A stretch of DNA of 64,000 nt from Paenibacillus_E allorhizoplanae (GCF_927798215.1 NZ_CAKMMW010000025.1:1-64000), one strand, 5' to 3'. Shown: positions 52,924 to 63,046, counted from the first letter of the stretch. Notes: generated from the sequence alone by a model not told the origin. Made by a program: numbers and translations.

Positions 52924-53847
52924 ATGTCAAAAAAAAGAATTGGCCTCATCGGCTTAGGCGATATTGCACAAAAAGTATACTTACCGCTTCTTTCCGTCAA
53001 TGAACAAGTAGATCTTGTAGGGATTATGAGCTCTACACCAGCGACTGTGGAGCGCATGAAGTCGAAGTACAGAGTGCCGTTCGGGACGACACAATTGGAC
53101 GAATTGTTAGCGCTTGGATTGGATGCTGTTTTCGTGCATAGTCCGACGTCGACGCATTATGATATTGCGATGACATGTATGGCGCATGGCGTTGCAGTCT
53201 ATGTAGATAAGCCGCTTTCGTACACGTGGGCAGAGTCCGTGGAAATGGCTTCCTATGCGGAGCGCAAAGGTGTGCTGCTTGCTGCGGGCTTCAACCGTCG
53301 CTACGCACCTCTATATATCGAAGCGAAGACGTGGTTGCAGGAAGCGGGCGGATTCGATGTGGCTTCAGCCGTCAAACATCGTACCAAGCTGCAAGGACAC
53401 AGTGCCAAAGAAACGCTGTATGACGATTTGATCCATATGCTGGACACGTTACTTTGGTTAGGAGAAAGCTCTTACGAAGTGATGGCCTCCCATCAACAAG
53501 TGGATGATAGCGGCAAGCTGCTGCATGCCTCAGGAACGCTGGGCTTTGGTTCCGCGATAGGCTCCTACAGTATGGTCAGACTCGCTGGTGTTGATTTGGA
53601 AAAGGTGGAGCTGCACGGCAGTGGAAGATCCGTCGAGGTAACGAATTTGGAGTCAGCGGTCTTTTATGATAAAAATGCCGCTCCGCGCCTGCGGACCTTC
53701 GGCAGCTGGGACACCGTGCTGGAGCGTAGAGGCTTCGCTGGTGTCGTCCAGCATTTCTTGGATTCGCTGGATAATCCGAATGCTTGTGGCATTCGCGGGG
53801 ATCGGGTGCTGGCTTCGCACGAGCTGGTGGAGAAGCTGTCGGTGTGA
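52924..53847 (+). CDS. Gfo/Idh/MocA-family oxidoreductase
   Basis: The 307-residue NAD(P)-dependent dehydrogenase has the Rossmann motif GLIGLGDIAQKVY (about 6-18), the cofactor-proximal YVDKPLS (about 91-97) and a C-terminal substrate domain with DDLIHMLDTLLWLG, where the Asp and His are typical catalytic residues. Relatives oxidise inositols and sugars. ATG 52924 is eleven bases after AAGGAG; the earlier GTG overlaps the MFS stop. Confidence 0.88.
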   Translation: MSKKRIGLIGLGDIAQKVYLPLLSVNEQVDLVGIMSSTPATVERMKSKYRVPFGTTQLDELLALGLDAVFVHSPTSTHYDIAMTCMAHGVAVYVDKPLSYTWAESVEMASYAERKGVLLAAGFNRRYAPLYIEAKTWLQEAGGFDVASAVKHRTKLQGHSAKETLYDDLIHMLDTLLWLGESSYEVMASHQQVDDSGKLLHASGTLGFGSAIGSYSMVRLAGVDLEKVELHGSGRSVEVTNLESAVFYDKNAAPRLRTFGSWDTVLERRGFAGVVQHFLDSLDNPNACGIRGDRVLASHELVEKLSV

Positions 53848-53889
53848 GGGGACTTGCACCGGGTTCCGGACCTTAATCTAATCTTGAAG

Positions 53890-53926
53890 CCCTCATCTTG
53901 TTCAGACAAGATGGGGGTTTTTTCAT
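53890..53926 (+). terminator. terminator of the MFS-dehydrogenase operon
   Basis: CCCTCATCTTGT pairs with ACAAGATGGGGG, followed by six T. Confidence 0.88.
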
Positions 53927-54195
53927 TTTTCAGAACATACAAAAAATTCCAATGATTGATAGAATCCAAGTTTACAAGCAGCTGGAAGACGCGAGAGTTC
54001 ATATAAGTTGTTTTTGTTCATGCTGCGAAAGGAAGGATTGTTCAGTGTTAGACGGTATGTAGACTACACAGATGTGGGTTATGGTTCTACCATATAGACA
54101 GAGGTGATGAAATCGCTAAGCGAAATTCGATGTACGGGAGGTTACAGTACTCATCACTCAACCCACCTCATCTCAACAACAAAAGGAGACGGAGC
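53927..54195. other. leader region of the GH43 gene, no gene seen
   Basis: No coding frame with initiation signals and no convincing promoter or structured RNA is visible in these 270 bases, apart from the ribosome site AAAGGAG at 54182-54188. Confidence 0.5.
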
Positions 54196-57100
54196 ATGAT
54201 GCATAGAAAGCACAAACTGTTAGGATGGTTTCTGCTGTTGATAGCCATTACATCTCTTAATCTCACCAAACAACCAGAAGCTTCAGCGGCTCCTGCGCTA
54301 CCCACGACCTATTTGCAGGATGATTTCTCGGACGGCGATTATACGACTAATCCTGTATGGACGGCAACCTCAGGAACATGGAGAGTGAATGCGGACCCCA
54401 CAGATGCCAGTAATAAAATGTTAAATCAGACGGACGCTGGTGAAGGGATTATTACCGCAGGAGATGCTGCATGGACGAATGCTACTGTTACTATGCGTTT
54501 CTATACAGGTGCCGGTGGAGCTTACCCGGGTATTCTGGCGCGAGTTCAGGACTATAGAAATTTTTATTATTTCCAAATGCAAACGACTACTGGCTTGGTT
54601 CTTTCCAAAAGAATCAACGGAACGGATACAACGATAAGAAGCTTCAGTTATCCCATGAACAAAAACACGTGGTATACGCTAAAAATGGTTACGGTCGGTA
54701 ATTCCATTAGATGCTATATCGTTAACAATGGCGTTGATAAACTAATTTTTGATGAGACCGACACCACATTTCCAAGTGGGAAAATCGGCATTCGGAATAA
54801 ATGGCAAGCCATTTATTTGGATGATGTGAAAGTAACAGACGCACCGGCTGTCAACACTTCAGGGGTTCAATCCAACTCTCAAACCAGCTCCACGATATCC
54901 CTGAATTGGCCGCAAGTAGACGGGGCAACTAGTTACAATATTTATCGTTCAACGACGGCAAATAGCGGTTACACCTTTATATCTAATAACACAACCAACA
55001 ACTTTATGGATACGGGGTTGCTTTCAGATACCGCGTATTATTATAAAGTAGCCTTTCTCTATGGCGGACTGACGGAATCGCAATGGTCCTCCGAAATAAG
55101 TGTGCGGACTACGCCAGCACCACCAGCAGCACCTACGGGACAGACTGCAACAGCCGTAAATGCCTCGAAAATTAATTTGAGTTGGACAGCGGCAGTTAAG
55201 GCAACTGGATATCGGGTGTATCGATCTGCTGATGCGGGGAACACATTCACTCAGGTATATGATGGGACAGCCTTAAACTACGTAGATGCAGGTTTAAATC
55301 CTAACACAGCATATAAGTATCAAATCAAAGCTTATAACTCGATTGGTGAATCTCCAGCAGCATCTGTAGAGGCTTCTACTTATCGCTATGATGCCCCTGG
55401 AAATTTCCAAGCAACATCAGTTACAGATACAACAGCTGCACTAGCCTGGGACATTGTGCAAGGAACAACCGTAACATACCAAATAAGCAGATCCTCAAGT
55501 GCGACTGGAACGTATAGTCAAATGTACAGCGGTCCGAATACGGTGTATATCGATACAGGCCTAACGCAAGGCACAGGATACTTTTATAAAATAGTTGCCG
55601 TCATAGATGGGGTCACATCAGCCTTATCCGATCCGCTTGGTGTAGGGACAGTGAGAACGGCTTTTACACCTGGTACGGTCTGGTCAGATATCAGTGGTAA
55701 CCCCATTGATGCCCATGGAGCAGGTATCATGTATGATCAGAAAACGCTGAAATATTATTGGTACGGTGAATACCATAAAGGCGCTTGGCCTGCAGCTGGA
55801 GTGAGAGTTTACTCTTCTACGGATCTGTATAATTGGACAGATGAAGGTATGGCACTGACGATGGTCAAATCGATGGACGATTTTACGAACGATCCTTATA
55901 TTTCCACGCTCTATGCCGGTAGAACGGATACGTTAAACATATGGGCAGATATTCGAATGGGCCGAATTATTGAGAGACCCAAAGTGATCTATAATGATAA
56001 AACAAAAAAATATGTTATGTGGGCTCATATTGATGGAGATAAAGATCCGTATAATAACAACGCGAACTATGGCAAAGCGCAAGCTGGTTATGCCATAAGT
56101 GATTCACCTTTAGGGCCGTTTATCTACCAGAAGAGCTACCGCATGGATCAAGCACCAGCGGGGCAGATCGATTATCAGCCTGGTAACCCTGGTATGGCAC
56201 GCGATATGAATTTGTTTAAAGATGATGATGGTACGGGATATCTCATCTATTCCAGTGAAGAAAACTTAACGATCTATATTTCCAAGCTGTTGGATGATTA
56301 CTCTGACGTGACTGGCTGGCACACAGATGGCCATGTAGATGCTAACGGCAAACCTGTCCGCGATACTAGCTATAAGGCTGTTTACGGCTCAGATTATATA
56401 AGAGTATTTCCAGGTACTCAGCGTGAAGCTCCAGCTATTTTTAAAACTAATGGAAAATACTACATGATCACTTCCGGTGCAACTGGATGGTCTCCGAATG
56501 AGAATAAATTCAGTGTGGCAGATTCTATGTTTGGTCCTTGGGGGGCGCCGGTGAATCCATTTGTAAGGACATCGACATCAGATCCAGACCCGATGACAGC
56601 ATTTAAATCGCAATCGACATTTGTGATCCCAGTTGACCCCGCGAAAGGAAAATTCATTTATGTGGGGGATGATTGGAATGGCGGACAGTTTACGACAAAT
56701 GGCGGTGCCAAATATATTTGGCTGCCCATTGAATTTGGGCAAGGTGCGGATATCTCGATCAGATGGTATAGCACTTGGAATAAAGAAGTATTGAACAGTA
56801 TGGGGAAAATGGACATTAATCTGAAATTGCCTGAAGTTGTTGCTACGGGATCAGTACTGAATTTACCGACTCAGGTAGAAGTACGCCCAAGTGGTGCAAC
56901 GGTTGCAACGACAACCGCAGTAACATGGTCAGTCAATTCACAGCCAATAACGGCGAATACATTTGCACTTCCAGGTGTGTATACCTTACAAGCTGTTCTT
57001 CCACAGTTTAATAATAAAGCGTTGCGGTTTAAAATGTACGCCGTTCCTGATAAGACCATCTATTTCGTAAACAGCGGTGGTTATGCGACAAGTGATTACA

Positions 57101-58623
57101 GCCTGTTAACCTCATACCTTCAAGATACACTTGTTAATAAGGACGTAGTTGAACAGGCGTATAACACTGCCGATCCAGCTCCTTGGGGCTATGTCGGAAC
57201 GAATTCGAATTCAGCAGGTTCAGCTAGTGGAGATATTTTCTCAACACTCCGATATCTGAATGGCGGCAATATTAGTAATTCCCCTGCGGGTACGGACCTG
57301 ACCTACAAGTTCAATGTGAAAAATGGTTCCTACACCGTGTACACAGGCTTCAACGATATATGGAATAATGCCTCTAGGAAAGCTGACTTATATATCAATG
57401 GGGTTAAAAAGAATGCGATCACTTATATTTCCAATACTGTCTATGGAAATTCTGTTGATGTGACGGATGGCACGATCACGGTTACGGTGAGAAATACAGC
57501 CTCACAGGATCCGTTGATCAACTGGCTGATGATTGTTGATCAAACACAGACACATGATCCTTTAAGGGGACTTCAGGTTGATTCGACAACATCCCATTCT
57601 GCGGAGCTTTCCTGGAACAAAGCGATCGGGGCAACCTCCTATACACTGTACAGATCAACCAGTGCGGGTGGCACCTATGCGCCTATTTATCAGGGAGGGG
57701 CAGCAAGCTTCACGGACAGTGGAGTTGATCCTGCAGTACGTTATTACTATAAGGTTACATCTACCAGCGTATCTGTCGAATCGCCAATGTCAGATTCAGT
57801 CTCGATCCTTTTAGATCAAACGAAGCCAGTTACCGAATTTGCTATGGCAGGAGCGGCTAACAGGGGCTGGTACACGTCGAATGTCGTATCGTTACTTGCT
57901 GCCGATGAGTTATCTGGAGTGGCCAGAACGGAATACACACTTGGTGATTCGACGAATTGGACGGAGTATTCGGGACCGTTTACACTACCGCAGGACGGTT
58001 CTTATTCAATCCAGTACCACTCCGTGGATAAAGCAGGCAATGTGGAAGAAGTGAAACAGCAGACTGTGCATGTTGATGTAACACTGCCTAGCTATAAGTT
58101 TTTGATCAATGGCAATGAGTTAAGGGAGGGAGACTCCTTTGATGATCATCTGCCTCTAACTTTCCAAGTATCCGATAATCTATCTGGATTAGCCTCTGCA
58201 CAGATCACGGTTAGCGGTTCGGTCTATGCGTTAGATCTGACACGGGGCTCAAGCGTACTTTTCGATTTAGCGGGAAAAGTTGGAAGTAATTATGTATCTA
58301 TCATGCTTGAAGATGTTGCAGGGAATAAATTGCTTAAAAATGTCCAAATCCATGTGACAACCAGCATTGAAGCCATGGATCAGCTGCTTTCTCGCTATAG
58401 TACTTCTTTAAGTCAATCATTAACATCGCAGTTGAGCAACGCCCTCAAGCAGGCGCAGCATAAACTGGAGATGAATCGACCTGATCAGGCTGCTAAGCAT
58501 ATGGAGGACTTTGTGAAACACCTGAATAAAGCAGAAATAGGGAAAGATATGGATAACAGCGGAGTAAAATCTATCTTTCTTGCAGATGCAAATTCGTTGA
58601 TTGTGAAATGGTCATCTCAGTGA
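54196..58623 (+). CDS. large secreted multidomain GH43 glycoside hydrolase
   Basis: The 1475-residue protein has a Sec signal peptide (cut near ASA-AP, residues 29-33). Domains in order: lectin-like sandwich (about 38-214), three fibronectin type III domains (about 220-485), a GH43 five-bladed propeller (about 490-865), an Ig-like domain, a malectin-like domain (about 950-1113), a fourth FN3, two Ig-like repeats of the OmpL47 type, and a helical C-terminal FIMAH-like domain (about 1389-1475). GH43 catalytic residues fit D505 (PIDAHGAG), D670 (ARDMNLF) and E744 (QREAPAIF). The opening GNPIDAHGAGI resembles the galactanase-like GH43_24 subfamily. AAAGGAG is seven bases before the ATG. Confidence 0.85.
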   Translation: MMHRKHKLLGWFLLLIAITSLNLTKQPEASAAPALPTTYLQDDFSDGDYTTNPVWTATSGTWRVNADPTDASNKMLNQTDAGEGIITAGDAAWTNATVTMRFYTGAGGAYPGILARVQDYRNFYYFQMQTTTGLVLSKRINGTDTTIRSFSYPMNKNTWYTLKMVTVGNSIRCYIVNNGVDKLIFDETDTTFPSGKIGIRNKWQAIYLDDVKVTDAPAVNTSGVQSNSQTSSTISLNWPQVDGATSYNIYRSTTANSGYTFISNNTTNNFMDTGLLSDTAYYYKVAFLYGGLTESQWSSEISVRTTPAPPAAPTGQTATAVNASKINLSWTAAVKATGYRVYRSADAGNTFTQVYDGTALNYVDAGLNPNTAYKYQIKAYNSIGESPAASVEASTYRYDAPGNFQATSVTDTTAALAWDIVQGTTVTYQISRSSSATGTYSQMYSGPNTVYIDTGLTQGTGYFYKIVAVIDGVTSALSDPLGVGTVRTAFTPGTVWSDISGNPIDAHGAGIMYDQKTLKYYWYGEYHKGAWPAAGVRVYSSTDLYNWTDEGMALTMVKSMDDFTNDPYISTLYAGRTDTLNIWADIRMGRIIERPKVIYNDKTKKYVMWAHIDGDKDPYNNNANYGKAQAGYAISDSPLGPFIYQKSYRMDQAPAGQIDYQPGNPGMARDMNLFKDDDGTGYLIYSSEENLTIYISKLLDDYSDVTGWHTDGHVDANGKPVRDTSYKAVYGSDYIRVFPGTQREAPAIFKTNGKYYMITSGATGWSPNENKFSVADSMFGPWGAPVNPFVRTSTSDPDPMTAFKSQSTFVIPVDPAKGKFIYVGDDWNGGQFTTNGGAKYIWLPIEFGQGADISIRWYSTWNKEVLNSMGKMDINLKLPEVVATGSVLNLPTQVEVRPSGATVATTTAVTWSVNSQPITANTFALPGVYTLQAVLPQFNNKALRFKMYAVPDKTIYFVNSGGYATSDYSLLTSYLQDTLVNKDVVEQAYNTADPAPWGYVGTNSNSAGSASGDIFSTLRYLNGGNISNSPAGTDLTYKFNVKNGSYTVYTGFNDIWNNASRKADLYINGVKKNAITYISNTVYGNSVDVTDGTITVTVRNTASQDPLINWLMIVDQTQTHDPLRGLQVDSTTSHSAELSWNKAIGATSYTLYRSTSAGGTYAPIYQGGAASFTDSGVDPAVRYYYKVTSTSVSVESPMSDSVSILLDQTKPVTEFAMAGAANRGWYTSNVVSLLAADELSGVARTEYTLGDSTNWTEYSGPFTLPQDGSYSIQYHSVDKAGNVEEVKQQTVHVDVTLPSYKFLINGNELREGDSFDDHLPLTFQVSDNLSGLASAQITVSGSVYALDLTRGSSVLFDLAGKVGSNYVSIMLEDVAGNKLLKNVQIHVTTSIEAMDQLLSRYSTSLSQSLTSQLSNALKQAQHKLEMNRPDQAAKHMEDFVKHLNKAEIGKDMDNSGVKSIFLADANSLIVKWSSQ

Positions 58624-58663
58624 AATTAGGAGTTAATCTTAGAATGAGGTCATAACACAAAAT

Positions 58664-58710
58664 AAAGGCTGAACCCTAAAGTAGCATTCTACTTTAGGGT
58701 TCAGCCTTTT
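58664..58710. terminator. bidirectional terminator between the GH43 gene and gcvPB
   Basis: A perfect 20-bp stem (GGCTGAACCCTAAAGTAG and its complement, loop CATT) flanked by AAA and TTTT serves both converging genes. Confidence 0.93.
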
Positions 58711-58741
58711 CACGTATTGTCGCGTAAGTTTGATGTGCGTG

Positions 58742-60199
58742 TTACCCGCAGGTACAGTTCAGAACCGGCTTCCGAGCAGCCAGCGCCTCATCCATCCGAC
58801 TGACAACAGTTGTGTATGGGGCATTTTTAACCAACTCTGGATTCTCTTCTGCTTCTTTGGCAATGGCGATCATCGTATCGATAAAGCTATCTAGCGTTTG
58901 CTTGCTTTCCGTTTCCGTCGGCTCGATCATGATGCATTCTTCCACGCTGAGCGGGAAGTAGATCGTTGGCGGGTGGTAGCCGAAGTCGAGCAATCTTTTG
59001 GCGATATCGAGTGTACGTACGCCCAGCTTCTTCTGGCGATTCCCAGATAGCACGAATTCATGCTTACAGAAGCGGGGATGCGGTACGTCGAAATACGGCG
59101 TTAACCGAGCTAGCATATAGTTGGCGTTAAACACAGCGTATTCGGATACTTTGCGCAAGCCCTCGGGACCCAGCGTACGAATATACGTGTAGGCACGGAC
59201 AAGGATGCCGAAGTTACCGTAGTAGCCTTTGACGCGACCGATGGACTGCGGATAGTTGTAGTCGAAATAGAAGCTGTTATCCTCGCGCTTGGCTACGAGC
59301 GGCGTCGGCAGAAAAGGAATCAGCCGCTCTTTAACGCCGACAGGGCCAGCGCCTGGGCCGCCGCCTCCGTGCGGTGTGCTCATGGTTTTATGCAGGTTGA
59401 GATGGACGACATCGAAGCCCATGTCCCCTGGTCGCGTAATGCCCATAATGGCATTCGCGTTCGCGCCATCATAGTAAAGTAGTCCGCCTGCGGCATGCAC
59501 GATTTCGGCGATCTCGACGATTTGTTCTTCGAACAAACCGAGTGTGTTCGGGTTCGTGAGCATGAGCGCAGCCGTATCTGAACCGACGGCACGGCGTAAT
59601 TCGTCGAGGTTCACGAGGCCGCGATCATCAGACTTGATCGTTACGGTTTGGAACCCAGCAACCGTTGCACTGGCTGGATTCGTGCCATGCGCCGAATCTG
59701 GACAAATGACCTTGGTACGATGCTCGCCGCGGCTTTCGTGATAAGCACGAATCATCATGAGCCCCGTCCATTCACCATGTGCGCCAGCCGCAGGCTGCAA
59801 GGTTACACGATCCATGCCAGTGATCGCTTCGAGATCATGCTGAAGATTGTACAAGAGCTCCATCGCACCCTGTATCGATTCTTCCGGTTGATACGGGTGA
59901 ATATGGGCGAAGCCGGGGAAGCGGGCGACGTCTTCGTTGATTTTGGGATTATATTTCATCGTACACGAGCCTAGCGGATAGAAACCATTATCTACGCCAA
60001 AGTTGCGGCGAGAAAGCGCCGTGTAGTGGCGGATGACATCGACTTCATATACTTCGGGCAGGTCAGGTTCGAGCTGCCGCCGAAACTTGGCAGGAAGCAG
60101 TTCATCGATATTCACGTCGGGAACATCCGATTCAGGTAAGGAATACGCGACGCGTCCAGGATGGCTCATTTCGAAAATAAGGGCTTTTTCGTTGTTCAT
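58742..60199 (-). CDS. gcvPB: glycine dehydrogenase (decarboxylating) subunit 2
   Basis: This 485-residue subunit carries the PLP of the split P protein, which decarboxylates glycine and passes the aminomethyl group to lipoylated GcvH. The PLP lysine is K271 in NLHKTMSTPHGGGGPG. Other family signatures are GSCTMKYNP and DSAHGTNPASA. Its start overlaps the gcvPA stop by four bases (ATGA). It is the last gene of the gcvT-gcvPA-gcvPB operon. Confidence 0.95.
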   Translation of the reverse strand: MNNEKALIFEMSHPGRVAYSLPESDVPDVNIDELLPAKFRRQLEPDLPEVYEVDVIRHYTALSRRNFGVDNGFYPLGSCTMKYNPKINEDVARFPGFAHIHPYQPEESIQGAMELLYNLQHDLEAITGMDRVTLQPAAGAHGEWTGLMMIRAYHESRGEHRTKVICPDSAHGTNPASATVAGFQTVTIKSDDRGLVNLDELRRAVGSDTAALMLTNPNTLGLFEEQIVEIAEIVHAAGGLLYYDGANANAIMGITRPGDMGFDVVHLNLHKTMSTPHGGGGPGAGPVGVKERLIPFLPTPLVAKREDNSFYFDYNYPQSIGRVKGYYGNFGILVRAYTYIRTLGPEGLRKVSEYAVFNANYMLARLTPYFDVPHPRFCKHEFVLSGNRQKKLGVRTLDIAKRLLDFGYHPPTIYFPLSVEECIMIEPTETESKQTLDSFIDTMIAIAKEAEENPELVKNAPYTTVVSRMDEALAARKPVLNCTCG

Positions 60200-61548
60200 A
60201 CGAGTTCCTCCAATGCAGCTGCGAAGGCATCGATATCTTCGCGTGTTCGTTGCTCGGTGACGGCGATTAACATATGGCCGGCTAGCTCTGGATAGTCGCG
60301 GCCGAGATCGTAGCCACCGATGAAGCCCTTGTGAAGGAGCTGACGATTCAGCTCCTCGATGTTCGTGCCGTCCGGCAGCTTAACGGCGAATTCATTGAAG
60401 TAGCTGCCTGTGAACGGCAGCTCCAGGTCTGACGCGGCAAGGCGATTCGCCGCGTAATGAGCCTTCTGGACGTTGAGTGTACCAACGTCCTGTATGCCTT
60501 GTTTGCCCATCGTGGACAAGTACACGGATGCGCAAAGCGCGAGAAGCGCCTGGTTGGAGCAGATGTTCGACGTGGCTTTCTCACGTCGTATATGCTGCTC
60601 CCGCGCTTGCAGCGTAAGCACGAAGCCGCGCTTGCCGTCGCGGTCCACGGTTTGGCCCACGATGCGCCCCGGCATGCGGCGCATCCAGCTCTCCGCGACG
60701 GCGAAGTAGCCGCAGCTCGGCCCTCCCAGCGCAGCTGGGATGCCGAGTGGCTGGCAATCGCCGACGACGATGTCAGCGCCGAGCTTGCCTGGCGCTTCGA
60801 GCAGCCCGAGCGTGAGCGGATTCGCGCTCACGACGAGCAGTGCGCCCGCGCCGTGCGCGAGCGGCTCCACAGCCGCGATATCCTCCAAGCAGCCGAAGAA
60901 ATTCGGCGATTGGAGGATGACGGCGGCAGCGTCGCTCTCGAGCTTGGACGCGAGATCGTCCAGATCGGTTACACCTTCGGGTGTAACCGCGATCTCGACG
61001 ACGTCCAAGTTGAGCCCGCGGGCGGACGTGCGCAAGACAGCGCGCGCCTCTGGGTGCACCGCGCGGGATACGAGCAGACGGCTGCGCTTCGTCGCGCCGC
61101 TGGCTAGCGCGCCGGCTTCGGCCAGCGCGGTTGCGCCATCGTACATCGAGGCGTTCGCAACGGCCATGCCGGTGAGCTCACAGATGTACGACTGAAATTC
61201 AAAAATCGCCTGCAATTCCCCCTGGCTAATCTCCGGTTGGTAAGGCGTGTACGCGGTATAGAACTCAGACCGCGAGATGACATGATTGATCACCACTGGC
61301 AGGTGATGATCGTAGATGCCAGCGCCGAGGAAGCTGGCGTAGCGCTGGAAATCCGCGTTGCGCCCTGCCAATTCGCGCATATATCGGAGTAATCCCTGCT
61401 CACTGAGGGCATTCCCCACTTGCAGTTCACCCTGAAATCGCACCTGCTGCGGGATATCGCTAAACATCTCTTCCATGGAGGAGATGCCGATGGTTTCCAA
61501 CATTTCCTTTTGATCCTGCTCCGTAATAGGTAAATAACGATGTTTCAT
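60196..61548 (-). CDS. gcvPA: glycine dehydrogenase (decarboxylating) subunit 1
   Basis: The 450-residue subunit lacks the PLP lysine and pairs with GcvPB. Signatures include FLGAGIYDHHLP, YTPYQPEISQGELQ and GGPSCGYFAV. ATG 61548 (MKHRYLP) is chosen with GGAAGGAG eleven bases upstream; the TTG at 61569 lies inside the ribosome site. The middle of the gene (about 60.4-61.15 kb) is strikingly GC-rich, with dense GCG, GCC and CGC codons. Confidence 0.94.
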   Translation of the reverse strand: MKHRYLPITEQDQKEMLETIGISSMEEMFSDIPQQVRFQGELQVGNALSEQGLLRYMRELAGRNADFQRYASFLGAGIYDHHLPVVINHVISRSEFYTAYTPYQPEISQGELQAIFEFQSYICELTGMAVANASMYDGATALAEAGALASGATKRSRLLVSRAVHPEARAVLRTSARGLNLDVVEIAVTPEGVTDLDDLASKLESDAAAVILQSPNFFGCLEDIAAVEPLAHGAGALLVVSANPLTLGLLEAPGKLGADIVVGDCQPLGIPAALGGPSCGYFAVAESWMRRMPGRIVGQTVDRDGKRGFVLTLQAREQHIRREKATSNICSNQALLALCASVYLSTMGKQGIQDVGTLNVQKAHYAANRLAASDLELPFTGSYFNEFAVKLPDGTNIEELNRQLLHKGFIGGYDLGRDYPELAGHMLIAVTEQRTREDIDAFAAALEELV

Positions 61549-61583
61549 GTCAAAGGATGCTCCTTCCAACCCGGATTCGGGAA

Positions 61584-62672
61584 TTATTTCTTTTTATGAA
61601 AAGGGGTAGTAACGACTGAAGCTTTCACTTGCGCGCCTCTAATCTCTACAAAGACTTCCGTACCTAGGGCGCTATACGCGGCATCAATCAGAGCTAAGCC
61701 GACATTCGTTTTGTACGTCGGAGACTGCGTACCTGTTGTTACCTCACCAATCTGTTTACCTTCGGCGTATACGGCATAATGTGGACGCGGAATGCCGCGT
61801 TCTTGCATTTCAATGCCAACAAGCTTACGGGGCACTCCGTTTGTTTTTTGCTCGAGCAGGGCATCCCGCCCTATGAAATCACCTTTATCCAGCTTGACAA
61901 AAAAGGAAAGTCCCGCCTCCAGCGGCGAAATCTCCGAGGAGAGCTCCTGCCCGTAAAGGGGGAGTCGGGCTTCGAATCGCAGCGTATCTCTAGCTCCTAA
62001 ACCTGTCGGAATGAGCCCATGTTCCTCACCAGCTTCAAGCAGTGTCCGCCACAATGTGATGGCATCCTTTGGATCGACATACAGTTCAAAGCCATCTTCA
62101 CCTGTGTAACCGGTGCGGGAGAGCAATGTTGTTATTCCGGCAACTTTCACATCAGAGAGGAAATGGAAGGTCTTCAATGTGTGAATCGGTGCATCGGTCA
62201 ATGTAGCTAAAATGTGTAAAGCCTTCGGACCTTGCAATGCCAGCAAGGCAGTCTCATCCGAAATGTCGCTCAGCTGGACCTGACCTGTCAGGTGCTGCTG
62301 CAGCCAAGCGATATCTTTCTCAATATTGGAGGCATTGATAACGAGCATGTAATCATCGTCGCAGTACTTGTAAACGAGCAGATCATCAACCACACCGCCA
62401 TTCGGGTAGCATAGGAGGCTGTACTGGCACTGGCCTTCCACCAGTTTGGACACATCATTCGTCGTAACACGTTGTAAAAATGCGAAAGCATCCGGGCCCT
62501 GAATACGTACTTCGCCCATATGCGATACATCAAAAAGCCCCGCCTGCCCCCTGACAGCATCGTGCTCCTTTTGAATGCCAGTGAACTGTACGGGCAGCTC
62601 CCAGCCGCCAAAATCAATGATTCGCGCGCCATATTCCGCGTAAATCGGGAAGAGCGGTGTTCGTTTCAGCAT
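61584..62672 (-). CDS. gcvT: aminomethyltransferase (T protein)
   Basis: The 362-residue tetrahydrofolate-dependent T protein releases ammonia and makes methylene-tetrahydrofolate from GcvH-bound aminomethyl. Signatures: FGGWELPVQF, FDVSHMGEV (about 48-56), SRTGYTGEDGFELY (about 182-195) and RDTLRFEA. GAGG lies about ten bases before the ATG. It is the first gene behind the glycine riboswitch. Confidence 0.95.
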   Translation of the reverse strand: MLKRTPLFPIYAEYGARIIDFGGWELPVQFTGIQKEHDAVRGQAGLFDVSHMGEVRIQGPDAFAFLQRVTTNDVSKLVEGQCQYSLLCYPNGGVVDDLLVYKYCDDDYMLVINASNIEKDIAWLQQHLTGQVQLSDISDETALLALQGPKALHILATLTDAPIHTLKTFHFLSDVKVAGITTLLSRTGYTGEDGFELYVDPKDAITLWRTLLEAGEEHGLIPTGLGARDTLRFEARLPLYGQELSSEISPLEAGLSFFVKLDKGDFIGRDALLEQKTNGVPRKLVGIEMQERGIPRPHYAVYAEGKQIGEVTTGTQSPTYKTNVGLALIDAAYSALGTEVFVEIRGAQVKASVVTTPFHKKK

Positions 62673-62723
62673 GCAAATAACCTCACTTTCATTCGCTTAT
62701 TTACCGTTGGTTATATTTCGGAA

Positions 62724-62768
62724 ACACAAAAAGGAGCAAAAGGTATGCAACACAAACATACCTTTTGC
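62724..62768 (-). terminator. expression-platform terminator of the glycine riboswitch
   Basis: On the minus strand GCAAAAGGTATG pairs with CATACCTTTTGC, followed by TCCTTTTTGT. It lies between the riboswitch and gcvT, so it must be conditional; glycine binding would be expected to turn the operon on. Confidence 0.88.
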
Positions 62769-62985
62769 CCCTGTCCTTTATACCTGAGAGTTGCCTAGAA
62801 CGGAAGAATCTATGCATTCCACCGTTAAGTTTCCCCTTGGGTGTCCGAATTCCCGTGTTTAACGAGTGCTCGAAGCTCTCCAGAGTCGCGTCCGATACAG
62901 GTCCTTTTGCCTGAGAGATTCACCGCTTGGGCTTACTCCTTCGGCGCCGCCATCGTGCTCGGCAGTCTCTCCCTATATCCTCATT
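62768..62985 (-). promoter_or_regulatory. tandem glycine riboswitch
   Basis: Two aptamers occur in a row on the minus strand. Aptamer 1 (about 62975-62898) has GGAGAGACTGCC, CCGAAGGAGTAAGCC and CTCTCAGGCAAAAGGACC. Aptamer 2 (about 62886-62768) has CTGGAGAGCTTCG, the CACCCAAGGGGAAAC core and CTCTCAGGTATAAAGGACAG. These paired GGAGAG and CTCTCAGGnAAAAGGAC blocks are the signature of the gcvT motif RNA. Confidence 0.95.
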
Positions 62986-63015
62986 CGCCAATATTTAATT
63001 AGCCTACTTAACTTC

Positions 63016-63046
63016 ATTATGTGTCTAAATTGGTGTGTATTGTCAA
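63016..63046 (-). promoter_or_regulatory. promoter candidate of the gcvT operon
   Basis: On the minus strand a perfect TTGACA (63046-63041) is followed after 19 bases by CATAAT (63021-63016), about 30 bases before the riboswitch. The spacing is slightly long. Confidence 0.5.

Noticed and set aside
60457..61107. 216-codon plus-strand frame opposite gcvPA
   Set aside because: Same GC-rich effect in a patch of gcvPA; no initiation signal.
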